DNA from: Xanthobacter autotrophicus Py2
Lineage (GTDB): Bacteria; Pseudomonadota; Alphaproteobacteria; Rhizobiales; Xanthobacteraceae
Assembly: GCA_000017645.1 (NCBI GenBank)
Contig: CP000781.1
Span: 3,087,501 to 3,151,500 of the forward strand
DNA length: 64,000 nt
Direction: 5' to 3'
Positions 47,497-55,900 of this stretch are shown piece by piece (positions within the stretch are counted from its first letter, which is position 1; each line of letters begins with the position of its first letter). Both the position numbers and the translations under genes were made by a program. The notes below the pieces were generated by a model. That model was not told the DNA's origin. It was given only the letters and a program-made list of their open reading frames with translations, and did no database searches.

Positions 47497-48558
47497 CTAC
47501 CCCACCCAGCCCTTCAACTCCCGCTCCACCACGTGGGCGAGCACGCGCATGCCCTCGGCGTTGGCATTGAGGCAGGGGATGGCGGCGAATTTCTCGCCGC
47601 CGTGGTGCTCGAAGATCTCGCGGTTCTCCACCCCGATCTCCTCCAGCGTCTCCAGGCAGTCGGCGACGAAGCCGGGATTGACCACGGCGAGCCGCTTCAC
47701 CCCGCTTTCCGCCAGCGCTTTCACCGTCGCGTCGGTGTAGGGGCGCAGCCATTCATCGCGGCCGAAGCGCGACTGGAAGGTGAGGCGGAAGCGCTTGTCG
47801 TCAAGGTCGAGGCGCGCGCGCAGCAGGCGGGCGGTCTTGGCGCACTGGCAGTGGTAGGGATCACCCTTCAGCAGGTAGGATTTCGGCACCCCGTGGAACG
47901 AGGCGAGGATCACCTCGGGCTCGAAATCGAGGGCCGCCAGATGCCGCTCCAGCGATGTGGCCAGCGCATCGATATAGACGGGATCGTCGTGCCAGGGCGG
48001 GGCGACGCGCAGGGTCGGCTGCCAGCGCATGGCTTTCAGCGCATCGAAGGCCTTGTCGCAGACGGTGGCGGAGGTGGCGGCGGAATATTGCGGATAGAGC
48101 GGCACCAGCAGGATGCGCTCGCAGCCCTGGGCCTGGAGCGCGGCGAGGCGCTCGGCGATGGGCGGCTTGCCGTAGCGCATGGCGAAATCCACCACGATGC
48201 GCGAATCAAGGCCCGAGAGCTGCGCCGCAAGCTGTTCCGCCTGGTCGCGGGTGATGGTCTTCAGCGGACCCTCGTTGCGTTCCTTGTTCCAGATGCTGGC
48301 ATAGTCGCGACCCTTGGGGCCGGGCCGCTTGGTGAGGATGATGGCGTTGAGGACGAACCACCACACGGCGCGGTTCACCTCGATCACCCGCGGGTCGGAG
48401 AGGAATTCCTTCAGGTACGCCCGCATGGACCAGTAGTCGGTGGCCTCCGGCGTGCCGAGATTGACGATGAGCACGCCGATGCGGCCGAAGGCCACTTTCG
48501 GGTGGTCGGGGGGCAGGTGCGTCGTGTCGGGGGAGAACGCGGGCACGTTGGCGGTCAT
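47497..48558 (-). CDS. hemH: Ferrochelatase
   Basis: This enzyme inserts Fe(II) into protoporphyrin IX, the last step of haem synthesis. The 353-residue protein has the N-terminal GVLIVNLGTPEATDYW (about 28-43), VPLYPQYSAATSATV (about 152-166), the metal-site ASFHGVPKSYLLKGDPYHCQC (FHGxP, about 219-239), and the C-terminal PGFVADCLETLEEIGVENREIF. It is of normal length and stands alone. Confidence 0.96.
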   Translation of the reverse strand: MTANVPAFSPDTTHLPPDHPKVAFGRIGVLIVNLGTPEATDYWSMRAYLKEFLSDPRVIEVNRAVWWFVLNAIILTKRPGPKGRDYASIWNKERNEGPLKTITRDQAEQLAAQLSGLDSRIVVDFAMRYGKPPIAERLAALQAQGCERILLVPLYPQYSAATSATVCDKAFDALKAMRWQPTLRVAPPWHDDPVYIDALATSLERHLAALDFEPEVILASFHGVPKSYLLKGDPYHCQCAKTARLLRARLDLDDKRFRLTFQSRFGRDEWLRPYTDATVKALAESGVKRLAVVNPGFVADCLETLEEIGVENREIFEHHGGEKFAAIPCLNANAEGMRVLAHVVERELKGWVG

Positions 48559-48922
48559 GGGTTCCTCGAAGATGTCCCGGCGAGATGGCGCCTGCGCGCC
48601 CGCGCGTCAATCGGTTGGGTGCCGATGCGGCGCTTCAGGCCCGGCCAGATCCATACGCAGCGGCGGCGGTGCCGGATGGCCGGCGGCGCTTGATCGAACA
48701 CTCCGGAGGTGCCGATCTCGCGGGTGTGGCGTGGGGCAAGGTGCGGTGCGGGTGCCGCGGCGATCGGAAAGAGCCGGCCTCGCGCGGACCGGGGCGCGCC
48801 GTGCAATGCAGAATGGCGGCGACCCCATAATGCGGCCTTGTGTTGCGGCCGCCGCAGCGGAAGGATACAGCCGCCTGATACCAGACCTTCCGCTAGGTCG
48901 GCCCACAAAAAGGAGACGTTCC

Positions 48923-49342
48923 ATGTTGCGCTCGCTGTTTCGCCTGGGAGCCGCTGCGGCGCTGACCGGCTTCATCTCGCTCGGCGCGATGGCGTCCGCC
49001 TCGGCGGCGACTTCCGGCAAGGACGCCCTCGCGCTGCTCAACAAGGACGGCGACGATACCCTCGAACTCGTCGAGGTGATCGACCTCGGCAGCAAGCTGT
49101 TCGTGGCCATCAATCCCGATGGCGACACCACCCTCGAGAAGGACGAGACCAAGGGCCGGCTCACAGATGCCGACTGGAAGGCCATCAACAAGGATGCCGA
49201 CCAGACGCTGGAGCTGGACGAATTTCTGGCGGTGGTCCGCGCCCGCTTCAAGGCGGCCGATGCCAACAAGGACGGCAAGCTCACGGCGCAGGAACTGGAT
49301 GCCCCCGCCGGCCAGAAGCTGCTTCTGTTGCTGGTGAAGTGA
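48923..49342 (+). CDS. Periplasmic four-EF-hand protein, lanmodulin-like
   Basis: The 139-residue protein has a signal peptide (cleavage near ASASAA, about 28) and four 12-residue EF-hand loops at about 40-51, 64-75, 89-100 and 113-124. They are NKDGDDTLELVE, NPDGDTTLEKDE, NKDADQTLELDE and DANKDGKLTAQE. Loop spacings of 24, 25 and 24 are those of Methylorubrum lanmodulin. The text between them (TKGRLTDADWKAI, AVVRARFKAA, LDAPAGQKLL) also parallels lanmodulin (LKGRVSEADLKKL, AAVEAQFKAA, LASPAGSAL) as I recall it. Only loop 2 keeps the lanmodulin-type Pro at position 2; loops 1-3 have Glu at position 9 and loops 1 to 3 lack the Gly at position 6. Whether it binds Ca2+ or lanthanides is open. 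AGGAG precedes the ATG; a terminator follows. Confidence 0.85.
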   Translation: MLRSLFRLGAAAALTGFISLGAMASASAATSGKDALALLNKDGDDTLELVEVIDLGSKLFVAINPDGDTTLEKDETKGRLTDADWKAINKDADQTLELDEFLAVVRARFKAADANKDGKLTAQELDAPAGQKLLLLLVK

Positions 49343-49346
49343 TGCC

Positions 49347-49378
49347 GGCTTGGTTCGACCGGGTCGAGCCAAGCCTTT
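49347..49378 (+). terminator. Intrinsic terminator after the EF-hand gene
   Basis: A GGCTTGGTTCGACC/GGTCGAGCCAAGCC stem (one wobble) is followed by TTT, starting 5 bp past the stop. Confidence 0.7.
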
Positions 49379-49645
49379 GATTTGCAAGGTGCGGATCCAG
49401 TTCGGCCGGTGAGCGCTCCTCATCGGCCGCTGGCCTTTGCGGTTTCGCTGTGCCTGCGGTTGGATGCGTGAAGGCGGCCGAAGGTGATTCGGACAACCGG
49501 GGAGAGGGGCGGATTTTTCCGCCGCGGGTCGGGAAAGTGCAGGTTCCCGAAGCAAACGCCGCATCATCGCGCCGCGTCTTCGTCCCGGTCGGTCTCCGGC
49601 CATGCCGGAGACCCGACGAATTCTTCGCAAGGTCATTGTGAGGGA
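49379..49645. other. Non-coding gap between the EF-hand gene and tRNA-Val
   Basis: No frame with a ribosome site or recognisable product was found here; nothing else stands out. Confidence 0.5.
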
Positions 49646-49720
<75 letters not shown>

Positions 49721-49781
49721 CCTCGCAGGAGCCGCCTCTATATCGGCCGGTTTCGCCGGAGGCAAGGCCCCTGAGTGCGGA

Positions 49782-50144
49782 TCAGGCGGCTGCCAACATC
49801 TTTCCCACCTCGGAGACGAGATCGCGCAGGTGGAAGGGCTTGGACAGCACCTTCGCCTCGCTGGGCGCCTCGTTGTCGGCATTCAGCGCCACGGCGGCGA
49901 AGCCGGTGATGAACATGACCTTGAGGTCGGGATCGAGCTCGGTCGCCCGGCGGGCGAGTTCGATGCCGTCCATCTCGGGCATGACGATGTCGGTGAGCAG
50001 AAGCTCGAAGGGTTCCTCGCGCATGCGCTCATATGCGGACCTTCCATTGTCGCACGAGGCGACGGAATAGCCCGCGTTCTGAAGCGCCTTCACAAGAAAG
50101 CGCCGCATGTCGTTGTCATCTTCGGCGAGCAGGATCTTGGGCAC
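49782..50144 (-). CDS. cpdR: Single-domain response regulator CpdR
   Basis: CpdR is a receiver-only protein that, when unphosphorylated, localises and primes ClpXP for cell-cycle proteolysis in alphaproteobacteria. The 120 residues form one receiver: acidic AEDDND (about 7-12), the phospho-accepting Asp in LLTDIVMPEMDG (Asp about 52), Thr in FITGFA and Lys in VLSKPFH. No output domain exists. It lies between tRNA-Val and the N-formylglutamate amidohydrolase gene, the usual cpdR context, which supports the name. Confidence 0.88.
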   Translation of the reverse strand: MPKILLAEDDNDMRRFLVKALQNAGYSVASCDNGRSAYERMREEPFELLLTDIVMPEMDGIELARRATELDPDLKVMFITGFAAVALNADNEAPSEAKVLSKPFHLRDLVSEVGKMLAAA

Positions 50145-50334
50145 GCCACTTCCCCTGATGTCGTGATCGGTCCTTCCCCGGTGCGGGGCCGGGGGCCATA
50201 TGTCTTGTCTGACCCAATCGGGTAAATTCGAAGTGAAGGTCGCGACCCCTCTTCACAAGTGGCCGCCGGCCGGGCCATCATGAGGCTCGGTCCGGGGGAT
50301 CTTTCTGGAACGATTCCAATCCATTGGGTTCCTG

Positions 50335-51222
50335 ATGACCGCCTGCCTCGCCGACGCCATAGACCCCGCCTTCGAGGTGCTCGCGCCGGTCGGCACAGCC
50401 GCGCCGTTCGTTTTCAATTCCCCGCACTCCGGGCGGATCTACCCGCGCAGCTTCGTCGCGCAGACCCGACTCGACTTTGCCACGCTTCGGCGCTCGGAGG
50501 ATACCTTCGTGGACGAATTGTTCGTCCATGCGGTGTCGGAGGGGGCGCCGCTGATGCGGGCGCTGTTCCCGCGCTCCTTCCTCGACCTCAATCGCGAGCC
50601 CTATGAGCTGGACCCGCGCATGTTCGACGGACGGTTGCCGCCCTTTGCCAATACGCGGTCCATCCGCGTGTCCGGCGGGCTCGGCACCATCGCTCGTGTG
50701 GTGGGGGATGCGCAGGAGATCTATCCGCGCCGCCTTGCCGTGAGCGAGGCGCTGGAGCGGATCGAGACCTATTACAAGCCGTACCATCAGGCCCTGCGCC
50801 GGCTCATCGGCCGGGTGCAGCGCCAGTGGGGCCTGGCGGTGCTGGTGGATTGCCATTCCATGCCGTCCGCCTCCAACCGCGACGATGCGGCGCGCGCCGA
50901 TTTCGTCATCGGAGACCGCTACGGCACCAGCTGCAGCGAGATCGTGACCGAGGCCATCGAGGCGGGCCTGACCGCGCGCGGCTACAGGGTGGTGCGCAAC
51001 AAGCCCTATGCCGGCGGCTATATCACCGAGCATTACGGCAATCCCACCGCCGGCCTCCACGCGGTGCAGATCGAGCTCAACCGCAGCCTCTATATGGACG
51101 AGGCTGCCTATGAGCGGCATGCGGGATTCGAGCAGGTCCGTTCCGACATCGCCGCGCTGCTGCCGGAGCTGTTTGCCGCCGTCACCGACCGGCTAGCGCC
51201 ATCGCGCGCGGCGGCCGAGTGA
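50335..51222 (+). CDS. N-formylglutamate amidohydrolase
   Basis: The family hydrolyses N-formyl-L-glutamate to glutamate and formate at the end of one histidine-degradation route. The 295-residue protein has FNSPHSGRIYPRSF near the start, an FLDLNREPYELD stretch, the metal-site-like VDCHSMPS (about 175) and YAGGYITEHYG near the C-terminus. The ATG at 50335 follows a short leader. No hut genes are adjacent, so in this recurrent Hyphomicrobiales position its role may be different. It is divergent from cpdR. Confidence 0.9.
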   Translation: MTACLADAIDPAFEVLAPVGTAAPFVFNSPHSGRIYPRSFVAQTRLDFATLRRSEDTFVDELFVHAVSEGAPLMRALFPRSFLDLNREPYELDPRMFDGRLPPFANTRSIRVSGGLGTIARVVGDAQEIYPRRLAVSEALERIETYYKPYHQALRRLIGRVQRQWGLAVLVDCHSMPSASNRDDAARADFVIGDRYGTSCSEIVTEAIEAGLTARGYRVVRNKPYAGGYITEHYGNPTAGLHAVQIELNRSLYMDEAAYERHAGFEQVRSDIAALLPELFAAVTDRLAPSRAAAE

Positions 51223-51453
51223 GCGAGCATTGCATTTTTTAAACTGGTGCCTTGCGTTTTTCGTATGGCACGGCTACCAATTCCCCACGGCTGATGGTTT
51301 GAGCATCATTATACCGGTTGCGGACATCAACGCGGATGCGTTGGTGTCGGAATGGTATTTGATGGGGGAGAAGGCGGCTACAGATCGCCTCCCGCAAGCC
51401 TGCTAGACGGTCGTTGAGGCTTCCGGCGCATGATTATGCGGATCCGGCAGGCC

Positions 51454-51552
51454 CAAAAAGAAAGGGGCCGTCCGCGTGAGCGAACGGCCCAAGTCTAGGG
51501 AGGAAACGCCCAAGGAGGGCAGCGACAGAGCGACGCCAATCGCCATGTCGCA
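51454..51552 (-). ncRNA. Candidate small RNA A with anti-Shine-Dalgarno loops and terminator
   Basis: Read on the minus strand, two small hairpins are followed by a terminator. Hairpin 1 (51508-51520) is GCCC-TCCTT-GGGC. Hairpin 2 (51493-51507) is GTTT-CCTCCCT-AGAC, exposing CCTCCC in its loop. The terminator stem GGGCCGT...ACGGCCC lies at 51465-51490, then CTTTCTTTTT. A promoter sits just upstream (51559-51587). This organisation resembles the alphaproteobacterial sRNAs with CCUCCUCCC loops (CcsR/alpha-r14 kind). Ends are estimates. Confidence 0.7.
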
Positions 51553-51558
51553 GTGCAC

Positions 51559-51587
51559 AAATAGCCTAGTGCGGTGCCATAAATCAA
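51559..51587 (-). promoter_or_regulatory. Promoter of small RNA A
   Basis: The minus strand reads TTGATT (-35), 17 nt, CTATTT (-10). Transcription would start about 51552. Confidence 0.55.
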
Positions 51588-51996
51588 GTCCCCTTTTGTC
51601 GCAGTCTGAGACTTCGCGATAAGCCTTTGATTTTTGGGGAGTTGTGAAGCGCCGCTGCGCGCGCTTGCGCAGGTGTTTGGATAGGCACGGGCGAAATTTT
51701 TGCCGGGAGCTTTCCTTCGAGCCCCTTCGCCTCGAGTCGCAATCGATCAGTCCGGCGCTACGGCAGGGACTGTGGAGGGGCGCCAAACCCTCCATGGTTG
51801 CTCCTGCGAGCAAACGGGCCGGCGCGATGCGATGGGTGGGAGTAGGAAGCGCGGCGGTTGGTTTTGGCAGTTGGCGCGACCCCGAGGGCCGCTCCGCAGC
51901 CCGGATGTTTCCGCCTAAAGGCGCTCGCCAGAAGCGCCAGTCCGAAAGCCCCGGGTCGGGCATCCCGGAAAAAGGCCTTCCTGTGCAGGGCGGGCC
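51588..51996. other. Spacer between the two small RNA genes
   Basis: No protein frame with support was found. Frames open on both strands here run straight through the RNA elements and look spurious. Confidence 0.45.
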
Positions 51997-52091
51997 CAAA
52001 AAGAAAGGGACCGCTCACGTTGCCGGAGCGGTCCAAGTCTAGGGAGGAAACGCCCAAGGAGGGCAGCGGCACTGCAACAAGCATTGCCGCG
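51997..52091 (-). ncRNA. Candidate small RNA B, paralogue of small RNA A
   Basis: It shares a 36-bp identical core with copy A (52033-52068 against 51489-51524), containing both anti-SD hairpins (GCCC-TCCTT-GGGC at 52052-52064 and GTTT-CCTCCCT-AGAC at 52037-52051). The terminator has a different sequence but the same form: a 9-bp perfect stem GGACCGCTC/GAGCGGTCC at 52008-52034, then CTTTCTTTTT on the minus strand. The stem covaries while the loops are conserved, which argues for a functional RNA. Ends are estimates. Confidence 0.7.
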
Positions 52092-52098
52092 CTGCACC

Positions 52099-52127
52099 AA
52101 TATGCTCCCGCGCCCCCCTTGTATCAA
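52099..52127 (-). promoter_or_regulatory. Promoter of small RNA B
   Basis: The minus strand reads TTGATA, 17 nt, CATATT, then GGTGC, as in copy A (TTGATT, 17 nt, CTATTT, GTGC). Confidence 0.55.
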
Positions 52128-52453
52128 GGCCATGGCCGGCGGATTGTTTGGGCAGCCTGAGGCCAATTAAAACCATTCGTTTGCAGCGCTTTGTTGGTCG
52201 GCTGCCTATTTGGTGCGCGACTGCACGAATATGATGCCTGCTGTTCGCCCAACGGCAGGGCGAATCCGCGACGGCGCACTGCGAAGGCGGTCTTTTCCCC
52301 TGGCAGGGGCGGGCACGCGCTTTTTTCGTTGCGCTTTTTGGGCTGTGCGTTTTTGTGGCCCCGCGCTTTTTGGCGCCGACCGCCGCGATCCCGGCGCCGT
52401 TCGCCGGCGCCGGGTGCGGGGCTCGCCCATCGCTTTCATTCTGCGGAGCCGTC

Positions 52454-53236
52454 ATGACCGCCGTCGATTTCGACGCATTCGTCCACAAGCTCGCGACCGT
52501 TTCCGGCGAGGCCATCCTGCCCTTCTTCCGCACCGCCCTCGGCGTCGAGGACAAAGGCGCCGGCCGGGGCTTTGATCCGGTCACCGAGGCGGACCGCGCC
52601 GCCGAGCAGGCCATGCGTAGGCTCATCCGCGACACCTTCCCGGCCCATGGCATCATCGGCGAGGAATTCGACAACGTGGCCGGCGATGCGCCTTATGTCT
52701 GGGCGCTGGATCCCATCGACGGCACCAAGTCCTTCATCGCCGGCCTGCCGGCGTGGGGAACGCTCATCGGCCTGCTGAAGGACGGCGATCCGGTCTATGG
52801 CATGATGCACCAGCCCTTCATCGGCGAGCGTTTCTTCGGCGATGGCGGCGTGGCGCGCTACCGGGGCCCGGCGGGCGAGCGCATCCTGTCGGCGCGCGAT
52901 TGCGGGCGGCTCGAAGATGCCATCCTCTTCACCACCAGCCCGCGCCTGATGAACACCGCCGACCGGGCCGCCTTCGAGACCGTGGAGGAGCGCGCGCGCC
53001 TCTCCCGGTACGGTGGCGATTGCTATGCCTATTGCATGGTGGCGGCGGGGCTGGTGGATCTCGTCGTCGAGACCGAGCTGAAGGACCATGACATCATCGC
53101 CCTGGTCCCTATCATCGAGGGGGCGGGGGGCATCGTCACCAGCTGGGAAGGCGGCTCGCCGGTGCACGGCGGGCGCGTGGTGGCGGCGGGCAGCCGCAAG
53201 GTTCACGAGGAGGCGTTGCGCCTGCTCACTGCGTGA
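52454..53236 (+). CDS. hisN: Histidinol-phosphatase, inositol-monophosphatase type
   Basis: The enzyme removes phosphate from L-histidinol phosphate in histidine synthesis. The 260-residue protein has the metal motif GEEFDN, then WALDPIDGTKSFIAGLPAWGT (DPIDGT, about 85-90), and the HisN-type C-terminal YGGDCYAYCMVAAG and DHDIIALVPIIEGAGG. The tryptophan-rich IMPase C-terminus is replaced by this HisN form. The ATG at 52454 follows CGGAG. The 340 bp before it, after small RNA B, hold no other gene that I can support. Confidence 0.9.
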   Translation: MTAVDFDAFVHKLATVSGEAILPFFRTALGVEDKGAGRGFDPVTEADRAAEQAMRRLIRDTFPAHGIIGEEFDNVAGDAPYVWALDPIDGTKSFIAGLPAWGTLIGLLKDGDPVYGMMHQPFIGERFFGDGGVARYRGPAGERILSARDCGRLEDAILFTTSPRLMNTADRAAFETVEERARLSRYGGDCYAYCMVAAGLVDLVVETELKDHDIIALVPIIEGAGGIVTSWEGGSPVHGGRVVAAGSRKVHEEALRLLTA

Positions 53237-53281
53237 AATCTGGAGGCGTTGCGCCTCCTCACGGCCTGAGGGCGTGGCCGC

Positions 53282-54229
53282 TCACAGGATCGGCGTTCCG
53301 GGGATGAAGGCATCGAACGCGGCCCAGAACTGGGCGCGGAAGATGTCCTTCTCCATCATCAGCTCGTGGCGGCTGGCCGGCACCACCACATGGGCGCCGG
53401 CGATGAGCCGGGCCGAGAAATGCTCGATGGCCTTGTTCGAGACCAGCCGCTCGCCCCCGGCGGCGATGATGAGCAGGGGCTGGCGGATGCGGCTGATGGT
53501 GTCCGGATGTGTCAGCTCTGCCATGAGGGCCTCCGCGCCTGCGAGCCAGCCCACGGTCGGCGCGCCGAGGTCCAGCTCCGGAAAGGCTTTGACGAGGGCC
53601 TGAGTGCGCTCGAACCGCGCGCGGTCCGAGGTCAGGAGATTGCCTTCGAACCGCATGCGCGAGATCGTCCTGCCGTGGCCGCCGGGCACATAGGCGCGGG
53701 CGAAGCCCATATGGGCGAGCAGCGACGACAGCGGGCGAACGAAGTCCTCGAACGGCACCGCATCCAGTCCCAGCATGGGGGCGGTGAGCACCATGCGGTC
53801 GAACCAGCGCTGGCCGTCCAGCACCGAGGACAAAAGGATGGTGCCGCCCATGGAATGGCCCAGCGCGAAGTGGGGCGGCGGGCAATCGGGTAGCATCACC
53901 TCGCGGGCGAACACCTCGAGGTCCAGCAGATAGTCCGAGAAGCGGGGCACGTGCCCCTTCAACCGGTTGCGCAGCAGGCGCTGGGAGCCGCCCTGGCCGC
54001 GCCAGTCCACCATGGCCACGGCAAAGCCGCGGGAACGCAGCTCGCGCACCACCTCGAAATATTTCTCGATGAATTCACAGCGCCCGCCAAACAGGGCGAC
54101 GGTGCCCTTCACACTGCCGCTCTCGGGCGCCCAGCGGGCAAACCGCAGCTTCACGCCGTCTTCGGCGACGAGTTCGCCGGTGACGCAGCCGTCTGGCACC
54201 GGATGGTTCGGAAGGGCGAACAATGTCAT
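53282..54229 (-). CDS. Alpha/beta hydrolase, lysophospholipase L2 (PldB)-like
   Basis: The 315-residue protein is a serine hydrolase. Features are the nucleophile elbow GHSMGG (about 125-130), the VALFGGRCEFIEKYFEVVRELRSRGF stretch typical of PldB, MVDWRGQGGSQR, and a late His in PASRHELMMEK. A monoacylglycerol or lysophospholipid substrate is the family expectation. No signal peptide is seen, so it is probably cytoplasmic or membrane-associated from inside. It is convergent with hisN. Confidence 0.87.
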   Translation of the reverse strand: MTLFALPNHPVPDGCVTGELVAEDGVKLRFARWAPESGSVKGTVALFGGRCEFIEKYFEVVRELRSRGFAVAMVDWRGQGGSQRLLRNRLKGHVPRFSDYLLDLEVFAREVMLPDCPPPHFALGHSMGGTILLSSVLDGQRWFDRMVLTAPMLGLDAVPFEDFVRPLSSLLAHMGFARAYVPGGHGRTISRMRFEGNLLTSDRARFERTQALVKAFPELDLGAPTVGWLAGAEALMAELTHPDTISRIRQPLLIIAAGGERLVSNKAIEHFSARLIAGAHVVVPASRHELMMEKDIFRAQFWAAFDAFIPGTPIL

Positions 54230-54343
54230 GCGCGGCTTCGGCGGGCTCTGCTTCGTCGCAGGCCGGAAGGCCCGGCCCGGATCGGTGCGCGAGGGTTACA
54301 CGCTCGGGCGAGCCTTCACAATCGCGGCCTTCGCCGGCCGGAC

Positions 54344-54979
54344 TTATGGCGTGGCGGGACGGAAGCCGATCACCTGCATGCCGTTGATCTCGCCGCTGTC
54401 CGCATCCAGCACCAGGCGGACCCGTTCGCCGCGTGGCCCGGTGGCCTCGGCGAGGAAGCTGCGCCCGCGCTGGCGCACGCCGCTCACGTCGACGAAACCA
54501 CGGGCCTTCAGGTTGGCTGCCACCTCGTCGGATTTCAGCAGCGGCGCACCGGGCGGGCGGCTCTGGTAGGGCCGGTAGGGATCTGGACGGCTGCGGGCAA
54601 GCGGGGAGGCGGCATGGGCGGCGAACGCCTCCGCAACGGGGTTGAGACGGAGGCCGGGCGCGTCGGCGCCGTTTGCCTCCCCTTGCCCCGGCGCGGCGCC
54701 GGCCAGGCTCATGCCGGCCAACCCTGGACTGCCCAAATCGTCGCGCAAATCGTCGCGCAAGTCGGCGCTGAGGTCGGCGACCGCGTCGGTGGTCCCGCCA
54801 GCGGTGCCGCGCTCCGTCTCGCCGGCTTTCGCCCGCGCCGCGTCGAGAAGGGAGGCGGGGTCGTGGGCGAGATCGTGCTTCTGTCTCTCGTCGAGCGTGC
54901 ACTGGGCGGCCACCGGCGGCGCCGTCAGCGCCAACAGGGCGAACAGGAAGGCTGAAATGGCAGCCGGGCCGGCGCGCAT
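54344..54979 (-). CDS. Exported hypothetical protein with C-terminal PepSY-like segment
   Basis: The 211-residue protein starts with a signal peptide (AISAFLFALLALTAPPVAAQ, cleavage near 26). A low-complexity middle contains two tandem RDDL units (LSADLRDDLRDDLGSPG), and the last 70 residues resemble one PepSY-like fold: KSDEVAANLKARGFVDVSGVRQRGRSF, then VRLVLDADSGEINGMQVIGF. PepSY modules are thought to bind or inhibit peptidases, but the assignment here is weak. It is 114 bp upstream of the hydrolase on the same strand and could be co-transcribed. Confidence 0.6.
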   Translation of the reverse strand: MRAGPAAISAFLFALLALTAPPVAAQCTLDERQKHDLAHDPASLLDAARAKAGETERGTAGGTTDAVADLSADLRDDLRDDLGSPGLAGMSLAGAAPGQGEANGADAPGLRLNPVAEAFAAHAASPLARSRPDPYRPYQSRPPGAPLLKSDEVAANLKARGFVDVSGVRQRGRSFLAEATGPRGERVRLVLDADSGEINGMQVIGFRPATP

Positions 54980-55112
54980 CGCCTGCTCCTCCCTTTCCGC
55001 CGCCTGGCGGATGGAGCGTCACGTAGGGTCACAAGTTTACCGGCGGCGTTTGAACGAAATCCGACGCCACCGTTCATCCGGCGTTCAGGAAAACGACCTG
55101 TGCCGGGCGCCT

Positions 55113-55141
55113 CTTGACGCCTGAAAATGGCCTCCCCACAT
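55113..55141 (+). promoter_or_regulatory. Sigma-32 (RpoH) type promoter of the Hsp20 gene
   Basis: CTTGAC, 15 nt, then CCCCACAT matches the heat-shock promoter consensus (CTTGAAA...CCCCATNT). It lies about 90 nt before the ATG, leaving a leader long enough for an RNA thermometer. A TCCT/AGGA pairing over the ribosome site is possible but not convincing. Confidence 0.7.
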
Positions 55142-55229
55142 CCCCCACAGGCGCCGGGCACTCGTGGCGGCGCCGGAACCGGGCCCGGCTTCGGAGGGTC
55201 CTGCATGTCGCTTCAAAGGAGGATATGCC

Positions 55230-55715
55230 ATGCGCACGTTTGATCTGTCTCCGCTGTATCGCAACACCGTTGGCTTCGACCGGCTGTTCTCGCTGCTCGA
55301 TTCCGTCGGTGGCGTGGATGCGGCACCCACCTACCCGCCCTACAACATCGAGCGAACCGGCGAGAATGCCTATCGCATCACCGTTGCCGTGGCGGGCTTC
55401 ACCGAGGCCGAGCTGGGCATCGAGGTGAAGGAAAATACCCTCACCCTCAAGGGCGAGAAGAAAGCGGTTGAATCCACCGAGGCCGGCCAGATGCTGTATC
55501 GCGGCATCGCGGCACGTGCCTTCGAGCGCCGCTTCCAGCTCGCCGACCATGTGGAGGTGAAGGGTGCCGCCCTTGAGAATGGCCTGCTGCACGTGGATCT
55601 CGTGCGCAGCATTCCCGAGGCCAAGAAGCCCCGTGTCATCCCCATCGCCACCGCTGCAGGCGCCGAGGCGCCGAAAAGCATCGAGGGGGCCGTGGGATCG
55701 GCTCAGGCCGCCTGA
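55230..55715 (+). CDS. Small heat-shock protein, Hsp20/IbpA type
   Basis: The 161-residue alpha-crystallin chaperone holds unfolded proteins until refolding. The domain spans about 33-130: [22 protein letters not shown] at the start, then [13 protein letters not shown], and the C-terminal I-x-I/V-like anchor PRVIPI at about 140. The N-terminus [19 protein letters not shown] is typical of rhizobial IbpA-class proteins. AAAGGAGG is an excellent ribosome site. A sigma-32 promoter lies upstream and a terminator follows directly. Confidence 0.95.
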   Translation: MRTFDLSPLYRNTVGFDRLFSLLDSVGGVDAAPTYPPYNIERTGENAYRITVAVAGFTEAELGIEVKENTLTLKGEKKAVESTEAGQMLYRGIAARAFERRFQLADHVEVKGAALENGLLHVDLVRSIPEAKKPRVIPIATAAGAEAPKSIEGAVGSAQAA

Positions 55716-55732
55716 AGAAGGTTGCCTGAATA

Positions 55733-55755
55733 AAGCCCGCCGGGCCGGCGGGCTT
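55733..55755 (+). terminator. Intrinsic terminator of the Hsp20 gene
   Basis: AAGCCCGCC-GGGCC-GGCGGGCTT forms a 9-bp perfect stem 18 bp after the stop. Confidence 0.7.
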
Positions 55756-55900
55756 CGGGGGCGAACCGGTTTCGCCCCCATCCCTTCAAGGCGGTGCCGA
55801 TGGTGCCGCCTTTTGCATGTGTGGGTTGATCTTAGCGGGGTTGATCTTGGCGGCGCGGAAGGAGAGGAGAGGGGGCCCTCCGCCTGAAAGGTCCGCTCCG

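Noticed and set aside
51581-51603. TAAAT-N15-CGC resembling an iron-starvation box
   Set aside because: Wrong spacing and last base, and no iron-related gene follows.
51403-51999. 198-codon minus-strand frame across the small RNA region
   Set aside because: It reads through the sRNA A terminator and core; the sRNA B core gives the same peptide (SLPSLGVSSLDL) in another frame, showing that the repeat, not a protein, is conserved.
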